From contig NC_133770.1 in assembly GCF_003597395.2 (NCBI RefSeq), positions 77,683,013-77,747,012 of the forward strand: a stretch of DNA of 64,000 bases. Direction: 5' to 3'. The notes under the pieces were generated by a model. That model ran no database searches, had not been told where the DNA came from, and was given only the letters and a program-made list of their open reading frames with translations. This stretch comes from Chelonoidis abingdonii. Its lineage: Eukaryota; Chordata; Testudines; Testudinidae. Shown here piece by piece: positions 23,256-36,094 of this stretch. Made by a program: the position numbers and the translations under genes. Every line of letters starts with the position of its first letter. Positions within the stretch are counted from its first letter, which is position 1.

Positions 23256-24027
23256 CCATGGGGAGTAGAGTAGGCTTCTATGGTAAACCAACAGTAGCTA
23301 TGAGAAGATGGGTAGGTAGGAGCCCAGGGAAACCATAACAGAGACTGTGATTGCTGGATGTAGGGTCCCTGAGCTGGAACCTGGTGTAGTGGGCAGACCT
23401 GCATACCCTTGCAAGTTACTGCTATGGAGCTTGAGAAGGGGTTCAACATGGTCTGGAAACAGCATTTGGACAGTTGTCCTGTTGAACTCTGTAACCCAGA
23501 AGAGTAGGCAAAATGGTAACCTGGCTGGGGGACATTAAGTTAACAGAAGAAAGACTCTTGTAGAGTAAGCAATGAGTAGCAAGGGGGCACACAAGACACA
23601 GCAAGAACTACAATTCCTGATGTAGACAGAAGGAGGTATACTAGTGCTGAGTGTCTACTCCATTATATTTCTTTATTAAACAATGCCATATTAAGCCCTC
23701 ATCCTAGGTCAGAAAGCAATCCTTTGTAAGCAGAAGGGGGCCTGAGGGACCCAGCAGAAGAGCAATTAAAGGGCTAGAAGAAGGGGAGCACATTTTAGTA
23801 ATAATGAGGTTGCTGCCTGTCAGCTCAGTATGTTGACTGTTACACACAAACTACCTAAAAAGAATGTTATTAAGGTTGCAAAGCCAAGCCCTCTAAAGTG
23901 TGGAAATGCCACAGTTAAATTGCCTGTCTAACCTTGACTCAGCTCCTTTGTGCTTTGAACATCTAAAGTGCTATATAATGCTAATATTGAGAAGAATCAC
24001 GTCCTAGGTGGCTCAGCTTAGGCACTT
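23256..24027. other. Unassigned sequence with one arm of a direct repeat
   Basis: No gene was found. Bases 23836-23887 are repeated at 24236-24287 with about three differences, on either side of a MIR-like SINE. Confidence 0.5.
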
Positions 24028-24175
24028 TTAAGCCTAACCTTTCTGTGCCTCAGTTCCCCATCTGTAAAATGGGGATAATACTGCCCTTTCACCTTCAAAG
24101 GATGCTGCAAAAATAATTTCATTGATGTTTGTGCACTCAGATACTATAGTGATTAGTGTCATAGAAAAGCCCATG
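24028..24175 (+). repeat. MIR/CORE-SINE-like element
   Basis: It contains tgtgcctcagttcccca and tctgtaaaatggggataat in the order found in MIR elements, then a diverged 3' part with gtgcactcagatactatag. Confidence 0.7.
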
Positions 24176-27100
24176 AGGAGATCAATAATTGTGTCCTTAG
24201 AGCAGTCAAACCCTGGGGGAAAAATAGTATGTGGTTAACTGTTACACACAAACAACCTAAAAAGAATGTTTTTAAGGTTGCAAAGCCATTTCTTGACCTA
24301 ATGCTCTTTTAACTTAGTTTTAAAAGAAAAGGTTTCCAGAATTTAACATAGACCAAAAAATGCGTGTTTTCCTAGCCTCATTCTTGGGAATGGTAAACTG
24401 TTTCAGATGAAAATTTTCCAGAACAATTCTGCCTGAGACAGACTCCCAGCATGTAAATTTCAGCTTGAATGGTTAATGTTTGGTGAAGTTATGTAAGCAA
24501 CTGAAGACATAGTGCCAAACTTAGGCCATGCTACCAGCCCCGCATATAATATCCTGGGTTGACAAACCCCCTCGTGTTTCCTTCTGACTTATATAGCTCA
24601 ACAAGTCTAGTTATTGGGCCTGCTCCTGCTTCCAGTCAGAGTCAGTGGCAAAATTCTTATTGACTTTGGGCCCAGGTCAGGGGTTCTTTCCCTTGTAAAC
24701 CAGAAGGACTCATGAATTGTTATCCAGTCACATGGCTTGCCCAACTGGGATAAATGCAACATTTTGCGCTGTTGATAAAACATTAAACATTGTATTTTTT
24801 AACCATTAAACATATGCTTTAATACATTTTAAAACAGAGCTCGCCTTTGTCTTTAAAAATCAAAGATTGCTCTTACAGGATGTATGGTAAGCAGGGAGAA
24901 GATAACTGTGTTTGACATAGCAGTCTGTTTTCAGTGGCTTAACAAAGTTTGTGGTAATTAAGGAATGCATATGTTCTTTAGGTCAGCCTGAGTTCAGACA
25001 ATGAGGTATGAAAAGATACTGGATGAGTACATTTATCCTTTTATGAGAGAGAGAGAGAAAGAGAGAGAGGTTTTGGTAAACCAGTTTATAATGTATGGCT
25101 TTTTAAAAAATCATAATTTTTTTTTTTTTTTTAGATCTAATCCTCCAAATCTGCCAAGATAAAGAAAATGAGGTTTTAGTATTTTGAGAGCATGGGAGTG
25201 ACCAGATATTGTGGAATTAGCTAGGTGTCAAGGAGTGGAAATACTATAAGACAACATCTAATAAACAAAAGATTAGACTCAAGTTTTATCTTGATGTGAT
25301 TATGACCCTACTATTAACTCCCAGAGAGGGGTTTCATTTGGGTAGCTTGTCTTTCTTTTGAGACATTTCTCCCTCTTCTGGTATCAGAGTTGGATATAAC
25401 AGTATGACAACTTGACTTCATGGAAAATCTTAATGTAGATATATGTTGTTTTTCTCCAAACAGTTGGCAATTGGTTGGTAGGTTGCTAATGGGTTAAAAA
25501 AGGCTGACTGAAAACGGTATATGATCCCTTGGTATTTATTAAAGCACCTTGCTTCATCTGTATCAATATAGTTTTCTATCTACAAAAAAATCTACAGGTT
25601 TAATGACTTCAGACTCTGTACTACTGTTTCAGTAATTTGTGCCACATGAAGACCTCATTTTGAAATTAAAGCATTTGATAACAGAGGAATTAAGAGACAT
25701 AGGCAAGGAGGAGGGAGAAGAGTAATTAACCTCAGAGTTGATATTGCAGAGATAAAGAAGGCTTATATAGGTGACAGGTATAACTGAGAAGAATGTTCTT
25801 GCCTGGACGGGGTGAAAATGGATACGCCAGAGAAAACAGGTGTAAATGGCTGGGTTGGATGGGCTATAGAGAGGCTTCGAAGGCAGGGTAGAAACAATTC
25901 CATTGGGAGTATTACTTTTTCTTTAAGGTACTTCTGAATTGGTGACTTAGTGGTGATGTTGAAGGATTATCTCTCTGTTCTTTGAGTGCTGTATAGCTGC
26001 AGCATTCCATATGTGCTGAGACTTTGGGAAGACACTGAGGAGGTTCCTGCAGTAGTCAAAAGAATAGGTGATTGAAGGCTCAGATTAGTATTTTGCCAGA
26101 GATGGAAAGAGGGCATTGGTGTACATGCAGAAGAAACAATGAGCAATTAATCATTGGAGGAGGAAAGAGTACAACACCACCCAGGTTATATAAAGTGGAC
26201 TTGGTTTGGAGGCGCAAGTCTAGAAGAGGGGTAGGGATGTAATGTTGCGTGGTGATGTGGGGATGATTTTGCCTAAGAAATACATTTGTCTGACCTGGAG
26301 CTGAAAAATTTAGAAGAAGCAACAAGCTTATTTGCTTAAAACAGAGGGTGAAGAACCATTGAGCATATATCAAGGCTGTAACAAGCCTACAATTTGGAAT
26401 ACTGAATACCAGCCCTGAAATTCTATCTGCTACAAAATATAGCTCCAGATGATAGTGTCAAGGCTTTTGTTTTCCGGGGGGCAAGGAGGATGGATTATTC
26501 CAACAGTAATCTAAAAGTGAAATCAGTAAACATACACTACATATCAGTAATTAGAAGTTAAATCAATAACCTTACATATGATAGCAGTGTTTTGTAAGCT
26601 ATAACTGCACTGCACATCATACTAATCTTCTGAGAGCGCACAGATTGGGACATTTGTTATGCCATTTGTGGTATCAGTAACATAAAGTGTTCAGTTGCAT
26701 ATGTGTTCTAAAATAGACTGGTTAATAAATGTGTGATTAAAAAGCAGTCTTCTCTATCACCCTTTAACAGTGGAATGTATGTATTGGAATGTTACTTTCC
26801 TTTCTGGATATGTGATAAGAGTAAATACATATTCTTTCAGCATAGCTGAACAGCCTATTTGAACCTACTCTGATGAGTGGCTAGACCTCTCAGGATAGCA
26901 TGATAGGAGAAAGAGTAGGAGGGCTGATAATTGTTTCCACCAGTCTCTGGGGAAATCTGTGACTATGATCAATGTAAAGAGTGCGTGTGCATGCCTTCTT
27001 TCCATTGATTATTGAATGGAAAATGAGAATTGGGCTATATTCATTCCCTGTGCTCAATTGCACCTTTTACTGGCACAGACTGTTTCACCGGTACAATGGA

Positions 27101-27368
27101 GATGCAATCCCAGGGGAAGCTCACAAGGGTTTCCACTGCTGCCTTCCTTCCCTTCTTATACCTGTAAATGTTTTCCTGTAGATGTTCCTTGGAGGCCTAG
27201 TAATAATGTTTACTGAATTAGTATGCCTCTTGGCTCTGGCTACTATATTATACCAATATAGGCCATGTTTTGGGTGAACTGGTCACCTGCTGGGCTCCCT
27301 GTAAAAAGGAAGTGTCAACTACTTCTGTGCTGTCGGGTGAGCAGGACATGTGGAGGACATGGGTGGAT
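24176..27368. other. Unassigned AT-rich sequence
   Basis: No gene was found. It holds the second arm of the 24236-24287 direct repeat, a short palindromic repeat at 24617-24680, a GA-rich run at about 25045-25068 and a poly-T run near 25117-25133. Confidence 0.45.
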
Positions 27369-27371
27369 TTA

Positions 27372-27664
27372 GGCTTTGTCTACACTAGCACTTCTGTCAG
27401 AAAAACTTATCTCAGTTAGGGGTGTGAAAAAAACACACCCCTGACTAACATAAGTTTTCCCAACAAAATCGCCAGTGTGGACAGTGCTATGTCGAGGGGG
27501 AGACAGTCTCTTACTGACACAGCTACCACTGTTGGTTGGGGTGGTTTAATTGTGCCAGTGGGAGATCTCCCACTGGCATAGAGTGGCTACATGAGAGACC
27601 ATATAGTGGCACAGCTGCAGCAGTACAGCTGTGCCACTGTAAGGTCCAGAGTGTAGACATAGCC
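27372..27664. mobile_element. PIF/Harbinger-like MITE with TTA duplication
   Basis: Terminal inverted repeats are ggctttgtctacact and agtgtagacatagcc, flanked by the trinucleotide tta (27369-27371 and 27665-27667). The 293-bp interior has several internal palindromes (aggggtgtg with cacacccct, ccagtgggagatctcccactgg). Nested palindromes with a 3-bp TWA target suggest PIF/Harbinger; hAT cannot be excluded. Confidence 0.75.
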
Positions 27665-27983
27665 TTAGGCCCCTGTTTCTCTCTTCCTAGGTGCACATGT
27701 TTCTTATGTCCCTTCTTGTGGGTCAGATGCTGTTGCTCACACATTCGTTCACTTTCTTGGTCTTTTCAGTTCTGGCTTTTCAGTGCATATTTTACTTTTG
27801 CTAACTTCATTATGGCAGCTTTTGTAGCAGCCCAGCATAGGGTGACCAGATGTTCTGATTGTTATAGGGACAATCCTCATATTTGGGGCTTTGTCTTGTA
27901 TAGGTTCCTTTTACCCTCATCTCCATCCCAATATTTTCACACTTGCTATCTGGTCACTGTAGTCCAGGATGACACTAAACTAA

Positions 27984-28262
27984 AGGTATGTCTGCACTAC
28001 AGCTGGGAGGTGTGAGTCCTACCATGGGGTAGATAGACTCATAGCAGCTCACCTCAAGCTAGTGGACTAAAATAGCAGTGTGGTGGTTGTGACACAGGCT
28101 AGCTGCCTGAGCTTGGCCCCCCAGGATTGGAGAGGCTTTGATTTGGGTGATTAGCCCAAGCTGCTGCTGGTGCCAGAACATTTGCATTGCTGTACTTAAT
28201 ACATGTCTGTTTGCTTGTGTTGAGAATTACACCTTCCTTCCACCTACAGTGTACATGTGCCA
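27984..28262. mobile_element. PIF/Harbinger-like MITE
   Basis: It starts aggtatgtctgcactacag and ends ctacagtgtacatgtgcca, with taa on both sides (27981-27983 and 28263-28265). It is related to 16050-16322. Confidence 0.7.
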
Positions 28263-28265
28263 TAA

Positions 28266-29277
28266 CTGACTAGATCTCAAAATCTGGGATCTGGAGCTCA
28301 GACTGTGTATCCTTTGGTTTTTCAAAAGATGGTCGAATCTATCTGAAATGGATTTGAAAGACTTCACTCTGCTGGATCTGAGGCCTTCTCTGTTATCTAC
28401 CTAGTTAGATATACAGGTGTGGTCAGTTCTGTTTTGTAGGTTAACTTTTAGAATGTATCTTCAAGACTGCACAGAGATGAAGTTATTGGGCTGACACCTT
28501 TCCTTCTGGTATGAAGAGTGGAGAATATTTTTTAAACTGTTTATTTTCTACCATTAATGGGCTGGGTATGTACAGCCATCAACTCATTTAGGATAGTGTG
28601 ACTTTTTTGTTTGGCAGCTTCTAGGCTGTATGTTGTACCATAGTTCTCTGAACTGTGCGTGGCTGAGGCTGGGTTGCTATTCTAAACATGCAGTACTCCC
28701 TTTGCTTAGTACGTAACCGTACTATGGGTTCCTGACTATCAGGATGTGGATGTGAAGTAGCCAGACATTACATTAACTAAAATACTAGGACAAACTTGGG
28801 TGTTTGAAATTACAGTATGCATCCACTATCTACAATAAGATTTAGTTGCTTTTTCAAAAGTGCTGAGTATCTGTAGCTCCATTTGAAGTCAACAGATGTT
28901 ATTGGTCCTGAGCACCTCTGAATAAATGTGCTACTCTTTTTATTTTGAAGCCTAAATCCATAGGTATATTCTTACCATAAGTTAGGGCACTCAATTATGA
29001 AAACTTTGCTTTGTGGCGTGGGGCATTTTGTACTATTTGCTAGGCTAGATTTGTGAATATAATTGACATACCTGTCTTCACCAACTACATTTCCTTTCAT
29101 TTGCTGTACCTCAGAAAAAATCTAAATGGAGGCCTTTGAGTTGCTCTTGAATACTTAGACACCATATGTGGTTTGACACTGTTTAATTGATTTTTTTCCC
29201 CAAAGGCAGTGAGTGGGTTTGTGTAAACATGTCTCTGAAACTGGGTATTTTGTTCAGTTGGTGAAAAACTTGTACAT
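28266..29277. other. Unassigned sequence
   Basis: No gene or delimited repeat was found. The segment 28845-28925 vaguely resembles the ancient repeat at 15650. Confidence 0.4.
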
Positions 29278-29282
29278 CCTTT

Positions 29283-30188
29283 TGTCATAAATAGATAGCT
29301 AAGGGTTAATGTTTCTTTTACCTGTAAAGGGTTAACAAAGGGAACCAAACACCTGACCAGAGAACCAATCAGGAAACCGGATTTTTCAAAGCTCAGGGGA
29401 GGGAATTTTTTTGGTTCTTTATCTTTTGTTTGTCTCTCAGCTATGAGAAGCTTCTTTCTTCTTCTAATCTTCTGTTTCCAACTTGTAAGTACAGGTAGAA
29501 AAACAATATAGGCTTTTATGTTGTTTTGGGTCTATTTACATGTGTGTAACTTGCTGGAATGTTTCAAATTGGGTATCTTTTTGACTCAAACTGTTTATTC
29601 ATATTTTTGTTATAAGCAATAGCCCTGTATTGTCATCTTGTTACAGAGAATATGTTTGTCTTTTTTCTTTCTTTTTTATATAAAGCTTTCTTTTTAAAAC
29701 CTGTTTGAGTTTTTCTCTGGTTAAGGAGAAAGGAAAGACAAGGGGGAGGGGAAACACTACGCTCTGTGTTTAACTCTCCTAGTGTCCCAGGGCGGGAAGA
29801 AGCTAAGGGGGAGGAGAGATAGAATCTCTTCTGTTTCCTTGTATTTGGGGTTTGTCTCTTTGTGGAATAGAGGAGATATGCTTCTTGGTATTGTGATGTA
29901 AAGAGATTGCATCAATACTCCCAGGTTAGCCCAGAGAGGAAAGTCTGGGTGAGAGAGAGAGAGGGAAGGGAAGTGGGTTATTTCCCTTTGTTGTAGGCTC
30001 AGGGTTTCTGAGTCTTGGGGTCCCTCCAGGGAAGGTTTTGGGGAGACCAGAGGGGGCCAAAACCCTGGAAATTTTGGATGGTGGCAGCGAGATCAGATCT
30101 AAGCTGGTAAATTGAGCTTAGAGGGGTTCATGCTAGGCACCCAGATTTTTGGACCCTAAGGTCCAGATTTGGGAAGAGGCTTATGATA
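29283..30188 (+). mobile_element. Solo LTR
   Basis: The 906-bp unit starts TGTCATAA and ends TTATGATA (inverted ends). It is flanked by the 5-bp direct repeat ccttt (29278-29282 and 30189-30193). A TATA-like ttatataaag lies at about 29676. It is related to the antisense LTR at 17091-20743. No internal retroelement genes flank it. I assigned the strand by aligning the two copies; functional polarity is not proven. Confidence 0.85.
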
Positions 30189-30193
30189 CCTTT

Positions 30194-31580
30194 TCATCAA
30201 CCCATACAGTTATTCATGATAAGATGAGTGGGTGTGATAAGATGAGTGGGAGAAGGTAACTGTAGATTAAAAAAAAAAAAGGTAGGGGACTTAGGAAGCA
30301 GTCACATGGACTGTCTATAAAGGATCTTTATGCAGAGATATGTTTATGTAGAAATGGAGAAGAACTATGCCAGAAGAGGACTTGTCCCTCTTAGACCTCC
30401 ATAGTTAGAATAGAACTAATGTAGGAAGATGGAATGGTGATTCATGTCAAAGGCTGTACTGAGGGAAAGGAAAATGAGATGGAAAGAGCCATCTTTAAAG
30501 GCAGAGCTATCTTCAAAGGCAGAGGTCATATATCATGTGGAGGGCAGTAGCTTCCATGACTGAGAGGAAACTGCTCAAGGATAACTTCATATGAGACTTG
30601 AGACTTTGAGAAAAGGTTAGAGATGGGACAGTAGTTTGGTAAAGGGCAAGTGGGTGGCTTGAAAGACTGAACAGTGGCAGATTTTAGTGTTTAGAAAAAG
30701 TTACAATTAATGGTTATAATGTTGGACAGAAGGCTTATTTGTAATGTACTAGCATCTGTGAGGCCCAGATCATATCCCCATTGAGTTAGGTGTATGATCA
30801 TGTAACACAGTCCCTGCCTTGAAGAGTTTATAATCTAAATACTAAGAGCCTGAATAAAGCTTGAAACATCCATGTAGGAGAGATGAGAAGTGGAATAAGA
30901 GAAGGTCAGGATGAAAGAAATGGAAGTGTGTGCTATCTTAAACTATTACTTGAAATTGGCATTTTTGGTGCTCATTTGGCTTATTAGTTACATAATACAG
31001 AGTGATTCATAAAGGCCGAAGTGAAAATATTGAAATATCAGACTTTTGGAAACGAAGTGTAAATTTGGTCATCCTAGTATTCAGACACTTGCCATAAAAG
31101 TCATTTTGCATTTCATCTAGATTGAAATGCTATCTAACTTTAAAGCTGCTTAGTCAAACATCTGTTTTTTCTTTTTTCATTGAGTATTGTAATGAGTCAG
31201 ATATATATATACCAAATACTCTGTTGTTTAGTTTGCTCTCCATGTAACTTTGGATTGCTGCTGACTGCTTTGTCACACTTGATAACTGAACTTTACCTCA
31301 GCCACTCCACTGGAATGTGTTGGTGCATTCAGACTTCTTAGAATCAAGCTGTAGGTTGTCCTCAGATTCCAATTTCAAATCTCCAGTGCACTCTTTTAAA
31401 AATATGACCTCTAACTCAAGAGATACAAGCACAAAAGGATTCCAGGCAACAATTGACCAGATAAGTATTTATTTATTTAACTAAACATGTAGAATTATAA
31501 TTATGCTGGTAATAGTTTCTTCACAGTTAGACTTCTGTTTAGCTAAAGACTAGCTTTAAAGGCTGCTTTCTCTTTTTCAG
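30194..31580. other. Unassigned sequence upstream of a candidate exon
   Basis: No gene or transposon was identified. An A-rich run lies near 30269, and a short AT dinucleotide run near 31201. Confidence 0.4.
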
Positions 31581-31618
31581 GGAACTGCACTTAAAACTTC
31601 TGGATTTCATTGAGCATG
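31581..31618 (+). CDS. Candidate 38-nt internal exon
   Basis: A strong acceptor (pyrimidine tract ttctctttttcag, ending at 31580) precedes 38 bases, and a consensus donor gtaagaa follows at 31619. In the only frame without a stop it reads ELHLKLLDFIEH with one base left over on each side, which looks like an amphipathic helix. I do not recognise the gene. The leftover G joins in frame to the candidate exon at 32908. No upstream exon was found. Chance occurrence is possible, because splice-like signals are frequent in introns. Confidence 0.4.
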
Positions 31619-31959
31619 GTAAGAAATTCTCTTAATTAAAACAAGTTTCAGTAAAGAGCTGGCTTTATTGACTGTTTCCTTGTTTACCTCCCAACAACAT
31701 GTACAAAATGGAAGTATTAGGCTCAGACAAACAGAACATTCAGTTTACATTATGCATCTTAACATGAAGGAAAGAAATTGCTAACATAAAAAAAAAACCT
31801 ATTGCGACTAAGTAGTGTCGTATTTACCACTGAAACTTGTTAGGAACACCAGAGTGGGTGGTGGGAATTACAGGACAGGTGGTCGTGAGTTGGTCCTGTG
31901 AGCCCAGCAGAAATGGAGGGTTTTATCCATTTGGCACACAGCATTTTATCTGAACTATG

Positions 31960-32187
31960 CAGGGCCAGCTCCAGTGTTTTTGCCGCCCCAAGCGGCGCAA
32001 AAGAAAAAAGCCATGATCGGCGCTCTAACACTAACACTAACACTGCCATTTCATTCTTCAGCGGCAATTCAGTAGCAGGCCCTCAGTCCCCACCACTGAA
32101 TTGCCGCCGAAGAGCCGGATGTGCCTCCCCTTTCCATTGGCCGCCCCAAGCATCTGCTTGCTGCGCTGGTGCCTGGAGCCGGCCCTG
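31960..32187. mobile_element. hAT-like MITE (CAGGGCC ends)
   Basis: It starts cagggccagctccag and ends ctggagccggccctg, nearly perfect inverted ends. The flanking octamers gaactatg and ggactacg match at six of eight positions, a decayed 8-bp target duplication. It sits inside the intron implied by the two candidate exons. Confidence 0.8.
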
Positions 32188-32569
32188 GGACTACGCAACA
32201 GGAACTTGTTAAAAATAAGGCCAGGTCATGCAACCTTTACTTGTGTTGATGGGAACTTAGTCATATGAGAAGTGCTGTCTAGCACTTGCCCACCAGGGTC
32301 CACATTTAACAGCAAGTGGACAGGAGACCTAGAAAATTCCCACGTGCATTAAGGAGGCTAGACCAATATAAGTATGAGTAATAGAAGAAAATGCACACTG
32401 CTCCAAGGGGGAAGAAGCCTATACTGTTCATATAAATTCAAGTATCAATAGATCTATATGATGCTGAAGATAAATCTCATTACTAGACTACCTAGTTAAT
32501 GTTTAGGTTTTGCTGGCATAACTAAGTCTATTGGGTTATATATTTTTTCAATTACTTATCTGTGCCAGC

Positions 32570-32762
32570 CAAAGCTATAGTGTAGATGAAGTAATGCTGG
32601 TGAGAAGTCCTTTTGTTGGTACATCTTATTTCACACAGAACTTATATATAAGCTATTTCAGGAAAGACTTTTTTCTTTTCCCCACCAGTATAAGCTGTGT
32701 CTAAACTAGGAGGGTTTGCTGGTATACGTATGTCTGCAAACCTTTTATATGTAGACAAGCCT
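32570..32762. repeat. Decayed MITE remnants
   Basis: Pieces such as gctatagtgtagatg, gctgtgtctaaactagg and atgtagacaagcc match the ends of the GGCTTGTCTACACT MITE family in degraded form. Confidence 0.5.
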
Positions 32763-32907
32763 CAATGTCACAATCAGTGTGAAGCAAAAGATAACAAGCA
32801 ATTGTTAATGTGAACTAGCCACTTGATATGTGATGAGTAAAAACTAAATCTAGCAATGGAAATGGAGCATTCTTTTAAATACTAATTTTCCTTGTTTAAA
32901 TTTTCAG

Positions 32908-32975
32908 CCGAGGAACAGTCAAGGCAAAGTCATGTAAATTGTTACACCTTTGACAACTTATATATACCGAAGTGA
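32908..32975 (+). CDS. Candidate terminal coding exon
   Basis: The acceptor tttaaattttcag ends at 32907. Joined to the candidate exon at 31581-31618 (phase 1), the frame stays open: AEEQSRQSHVN, then 11 more codons, and a TGA at 32973-32975. Alternatively a gtaaat donor at 32934 could end the exon early. The implied intron is 1289 bp. I do not recognise the protein. Support is only splice consensus plus phase compatibility, so this is a hypothesis. Confidence 0.35.
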
Positions 32976-34885
32976 AGAGGTGTCAATGAGGATTGAGATC
33001 TGGATTAATTTAAAGCCTTGCATGTAGGCCATGAGGAATAGCATTTCCTTGAACAGTGCTGAGGAAATCTCTCTGAAGATTCCCTCCCACACCTTCTTGA
33101 GCTGACCCATATCTTAGCTGGGCTTGAAGCCAAAGTTCTTGTCACAGAAGAATGCTTTGCTAAAACCTCTCACTTCACAACACCGTGGAGAGGGAGAGAA
33201 GTAAGTATATGTCAAGCTTGTTAAGAGTGTAACAGATAAAGTTCTTTTGGGGGTGGGTGGTTGGGGAGAGATTAGGTAGCACAATCTCCACATCCTCATT
33301 CTCAGAATGAGGAAATGTTAACGTATAGCCTCACAGTATACAACTTCGTCTGCAAAAACATCTAAAAATTCAGACAAATGTGTCTGAACCCGTTAGCAGG
33401 AACTAGAGCAGAGGCACTAAGAAACAAATACTTATTAATGTACCAGCCTATTTTATTTTAAAGATATTCTGCACACACAATAGATAGTTGATGAGTACGT
33501 CTTAAATATCCTCCTAGTAATGTGTTAAGATTACACTGGAAACATAGAAAGTAACTTTATTTTTTCCCATGTACTACAGTGGACCTGTTACTGTATTTGG
33601 TAAATGAACACAACTTAATTGTTCACTTGCAAGGAATTTCCTAAAATTGGTGATTGTTTAAAAACTTTCTGCCCTTTCATCTGTACTATATTATTACTGA
33701 TGCTCATTTGCTGTCTTACCATTGCCCAATGCGCTTCTGTCAGCATGAGTGATATGGTCCAAAACTTAATACTGTTCCATCCATTCCAGGCAGGAATCCC
33801 CCTCCCCCACATGCAGCATAGATTGCAATACTGCTTCATTTTCTCTTTGATCTCTTCTAGACCTGCCTCCTAGACTTTTGTGGATAAGCCTAGCCATCCC
33901 TTTGGTGGCTGTAGATAACAAGTTAAATCAAGACAATCTTTATCTAGTGGCCATGGGTTGGAGGGGATAATTGGGAGATCTGCTCCCACATAAGGGTAAA
34001 TTGGTGAAGGATGATGAGGGCCTTAAGTATTCTTTGGCAACAGTCTGTAGATTGTGGTCAGCATGGGAATCTGTCTCTAACTTTCTTTTCTCCCCTTCTT
34101 GCTTTTCAGGTGTGGTGGTGGTGGTGTTGCTGTTGCTGAAATCTTAGCCCAAAGCAGATTCAGAGGCATTTGGGCAGCTATGGCCATGGCTGTTGTCGAT
34201 TTAAATTGTTGGGTGGGTATTTTTGGGTGTGGGGATATATATTTACCGTGGCATACAATCAAACCCATTGCCCTTTGATTAGGTGTATCTTGCACCCTAG
34301 TCCCCTCCCCTGAACTTGTTTTCCCCCTCACTTTTTCTGTCATTTAAAGCTGGGAAAATATGTAGTATTCTATGTCACATTACTATACTTTGTAGCTTTG
34401 TGGAAAAGGAAGTTTTGCTGTTACCACTGAGTGAAATATGCTGTATAGTATGACTGAGTAATTACTTTATTTTACAATTGTAAAGAACCAAAACATTCTT
34501 TGTGGATGAAAAAATAAAATATTTTAATTTTCTCTAAAATGTCTTTCTAAAGTTGTTCTAGTTATTCTGCAGAGGCAAGAATAGCCAAACAAATGCTTTA
34601 CATTTCTCAGGCTGCTGGTACTGGTAGCCAGCACTCTACGCTGCACTCCGACAAGTCAAACTCTGAGGAGGCCAAGCCCAACTCAGAGCTCACCAGAGAC
34701 GTGCTTTATTTCAAGGTGGAAGTAATATGTAGCAAGTGTGATCAGAAGCTGGGAGAAGTAGGCACTTCTATTTAAAGTGACACTTAGTCCTCAATCACTA
34801 TCTACAAAGAAACAGCAGTGACAGCTGCTATAAACCTCTCTGCACACAACGTTTGTGCAGCATTGGGCAAAGCTATTCAGCTTAA
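32976..34885. other. Unassigned sequence
   Basis: No gene could be supported. An open frame at 34593-34775 contains a CxxC pair (ICSKCDQK) but has no start context or family match. If 32908-32975 is a last exon, this would contain its 3' untranslated region; aataaa occurs near 34512. Confidence 0.4.
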
Positions 34886-35160
34886 GGCCTTGACTACACT
34901 GGCACTTTACAGCGCTGCAACTTTCTCGCTCAGGGATGTGAAAAAAACACACCCCCTGAGCGCAGCAAGATACAGCGCTGTAAAGTGTCAGTGTAAACAG
35001 TGCCGCAGCGCTGGGAGCGCAGCTCCAGTGCTGCAAGCTAAACCCCATGAGGAGGTGGAGTAGGTGCAGTGCTGGGAGAGCTCTCTTCCAGCGCTGGCGC
35101 TGCGACTACACTCACACTTCAAAGTGCTGAAACTTTGAAGTTTTGAGTGTAGCCATACCC
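34886..35160. mobile_element. PIF/Harbinger-like MITE
   Basis: It starts ggccttgactacact and ends agtgtagccataccc, next to taa and tca. The 275-bp interior is strongly palindromic (ctttacagcgctg against cagcgctgtaaag). It is related to 27372-27664. Confidence 0.7.
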
Positions 35161-35163
35161 TCA

Positions 35164-36094
35164 AGTGATTACTTTTTTCTTTCCCTTCCTTTCATATGCA
35201 TGAAATCTGGTCCTTTAAAGAGCATACCTTCCGTTTCGCCCTGTTGCAAGAAAATCAGTGGCTCTTACCACTGCATTACATATTTTTCTGTATCATTCTA
35301 ATTTGTACTATCCTTTCTTATAATACTTTAATTAAATGACTCTAATGGGCTAATTGGGCTAGACCCATGTAGTCTTGCAATATTGTCTAAGGTTGCAGGA
35401 AATAATCCTGAATATTGCATTGTCATATTTAAAGTATGTTATATGATCATCTAATCAAAGACTAAAAGGAAGACACATACAAAAGGTGGAGGAGTTATGG
35501 TTGTCTGTAAGTGGTCAGTCTTAACACTTGTGTGGTTTTCTTGTATGGAATGTCTGAATCTGATTTATGTATTATATTAACTACTTCATTTTCCATACTG
35601 GAATTTTGTGTATAATTTTTTATGAATATTACGTATCTCAGATTACTTGTGATATTTTCCTGCCTGAATGCATGGAGGTAAATCAAAGGTCTGATGAAGG
35701 AACCAGACAGGGAAGGCAAGACAATGACACAGTTAAGAGTCCCAGAGGAAACAGGGAAGCTGTTTTGTAGGAAATTCCCTCATCCTGGATGGAACCAGGT
35801 AAAGAACAGTTTATTTTCCTAAGGTTAAGCCTAGAGTCAAAGGGGATACTCTATTCTTAAAGATGTTGGCCTAAAGGAGGCTGTCCAGGGAGTGTCAGTG
35901 ACAGCTAACAAGTGTGCCAGGAGATATATAGAGAGACAGCCTGCTGTGAGCAGGACAGTTTGCTTCCCTCAATCCAGAGATGCAGATAACTGGGCTGATG
36001 AAATACACCAAAATTTGCAAAGAAAGATTAAGGTTTAGGTAAGGGAAAATATGCGTATAGGACTTCATTCTTTTAACCCTCTGCTCTGTATACA
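35164..36094. other. Unassigned sequence
   Basis: No gene or recognisable transposon was found. Confidence 0.4.

Noticed and set aside
22947..23449. Frames with long Thr-His runs
   Set aside because: These are translations of the (TG)n microsatellite.
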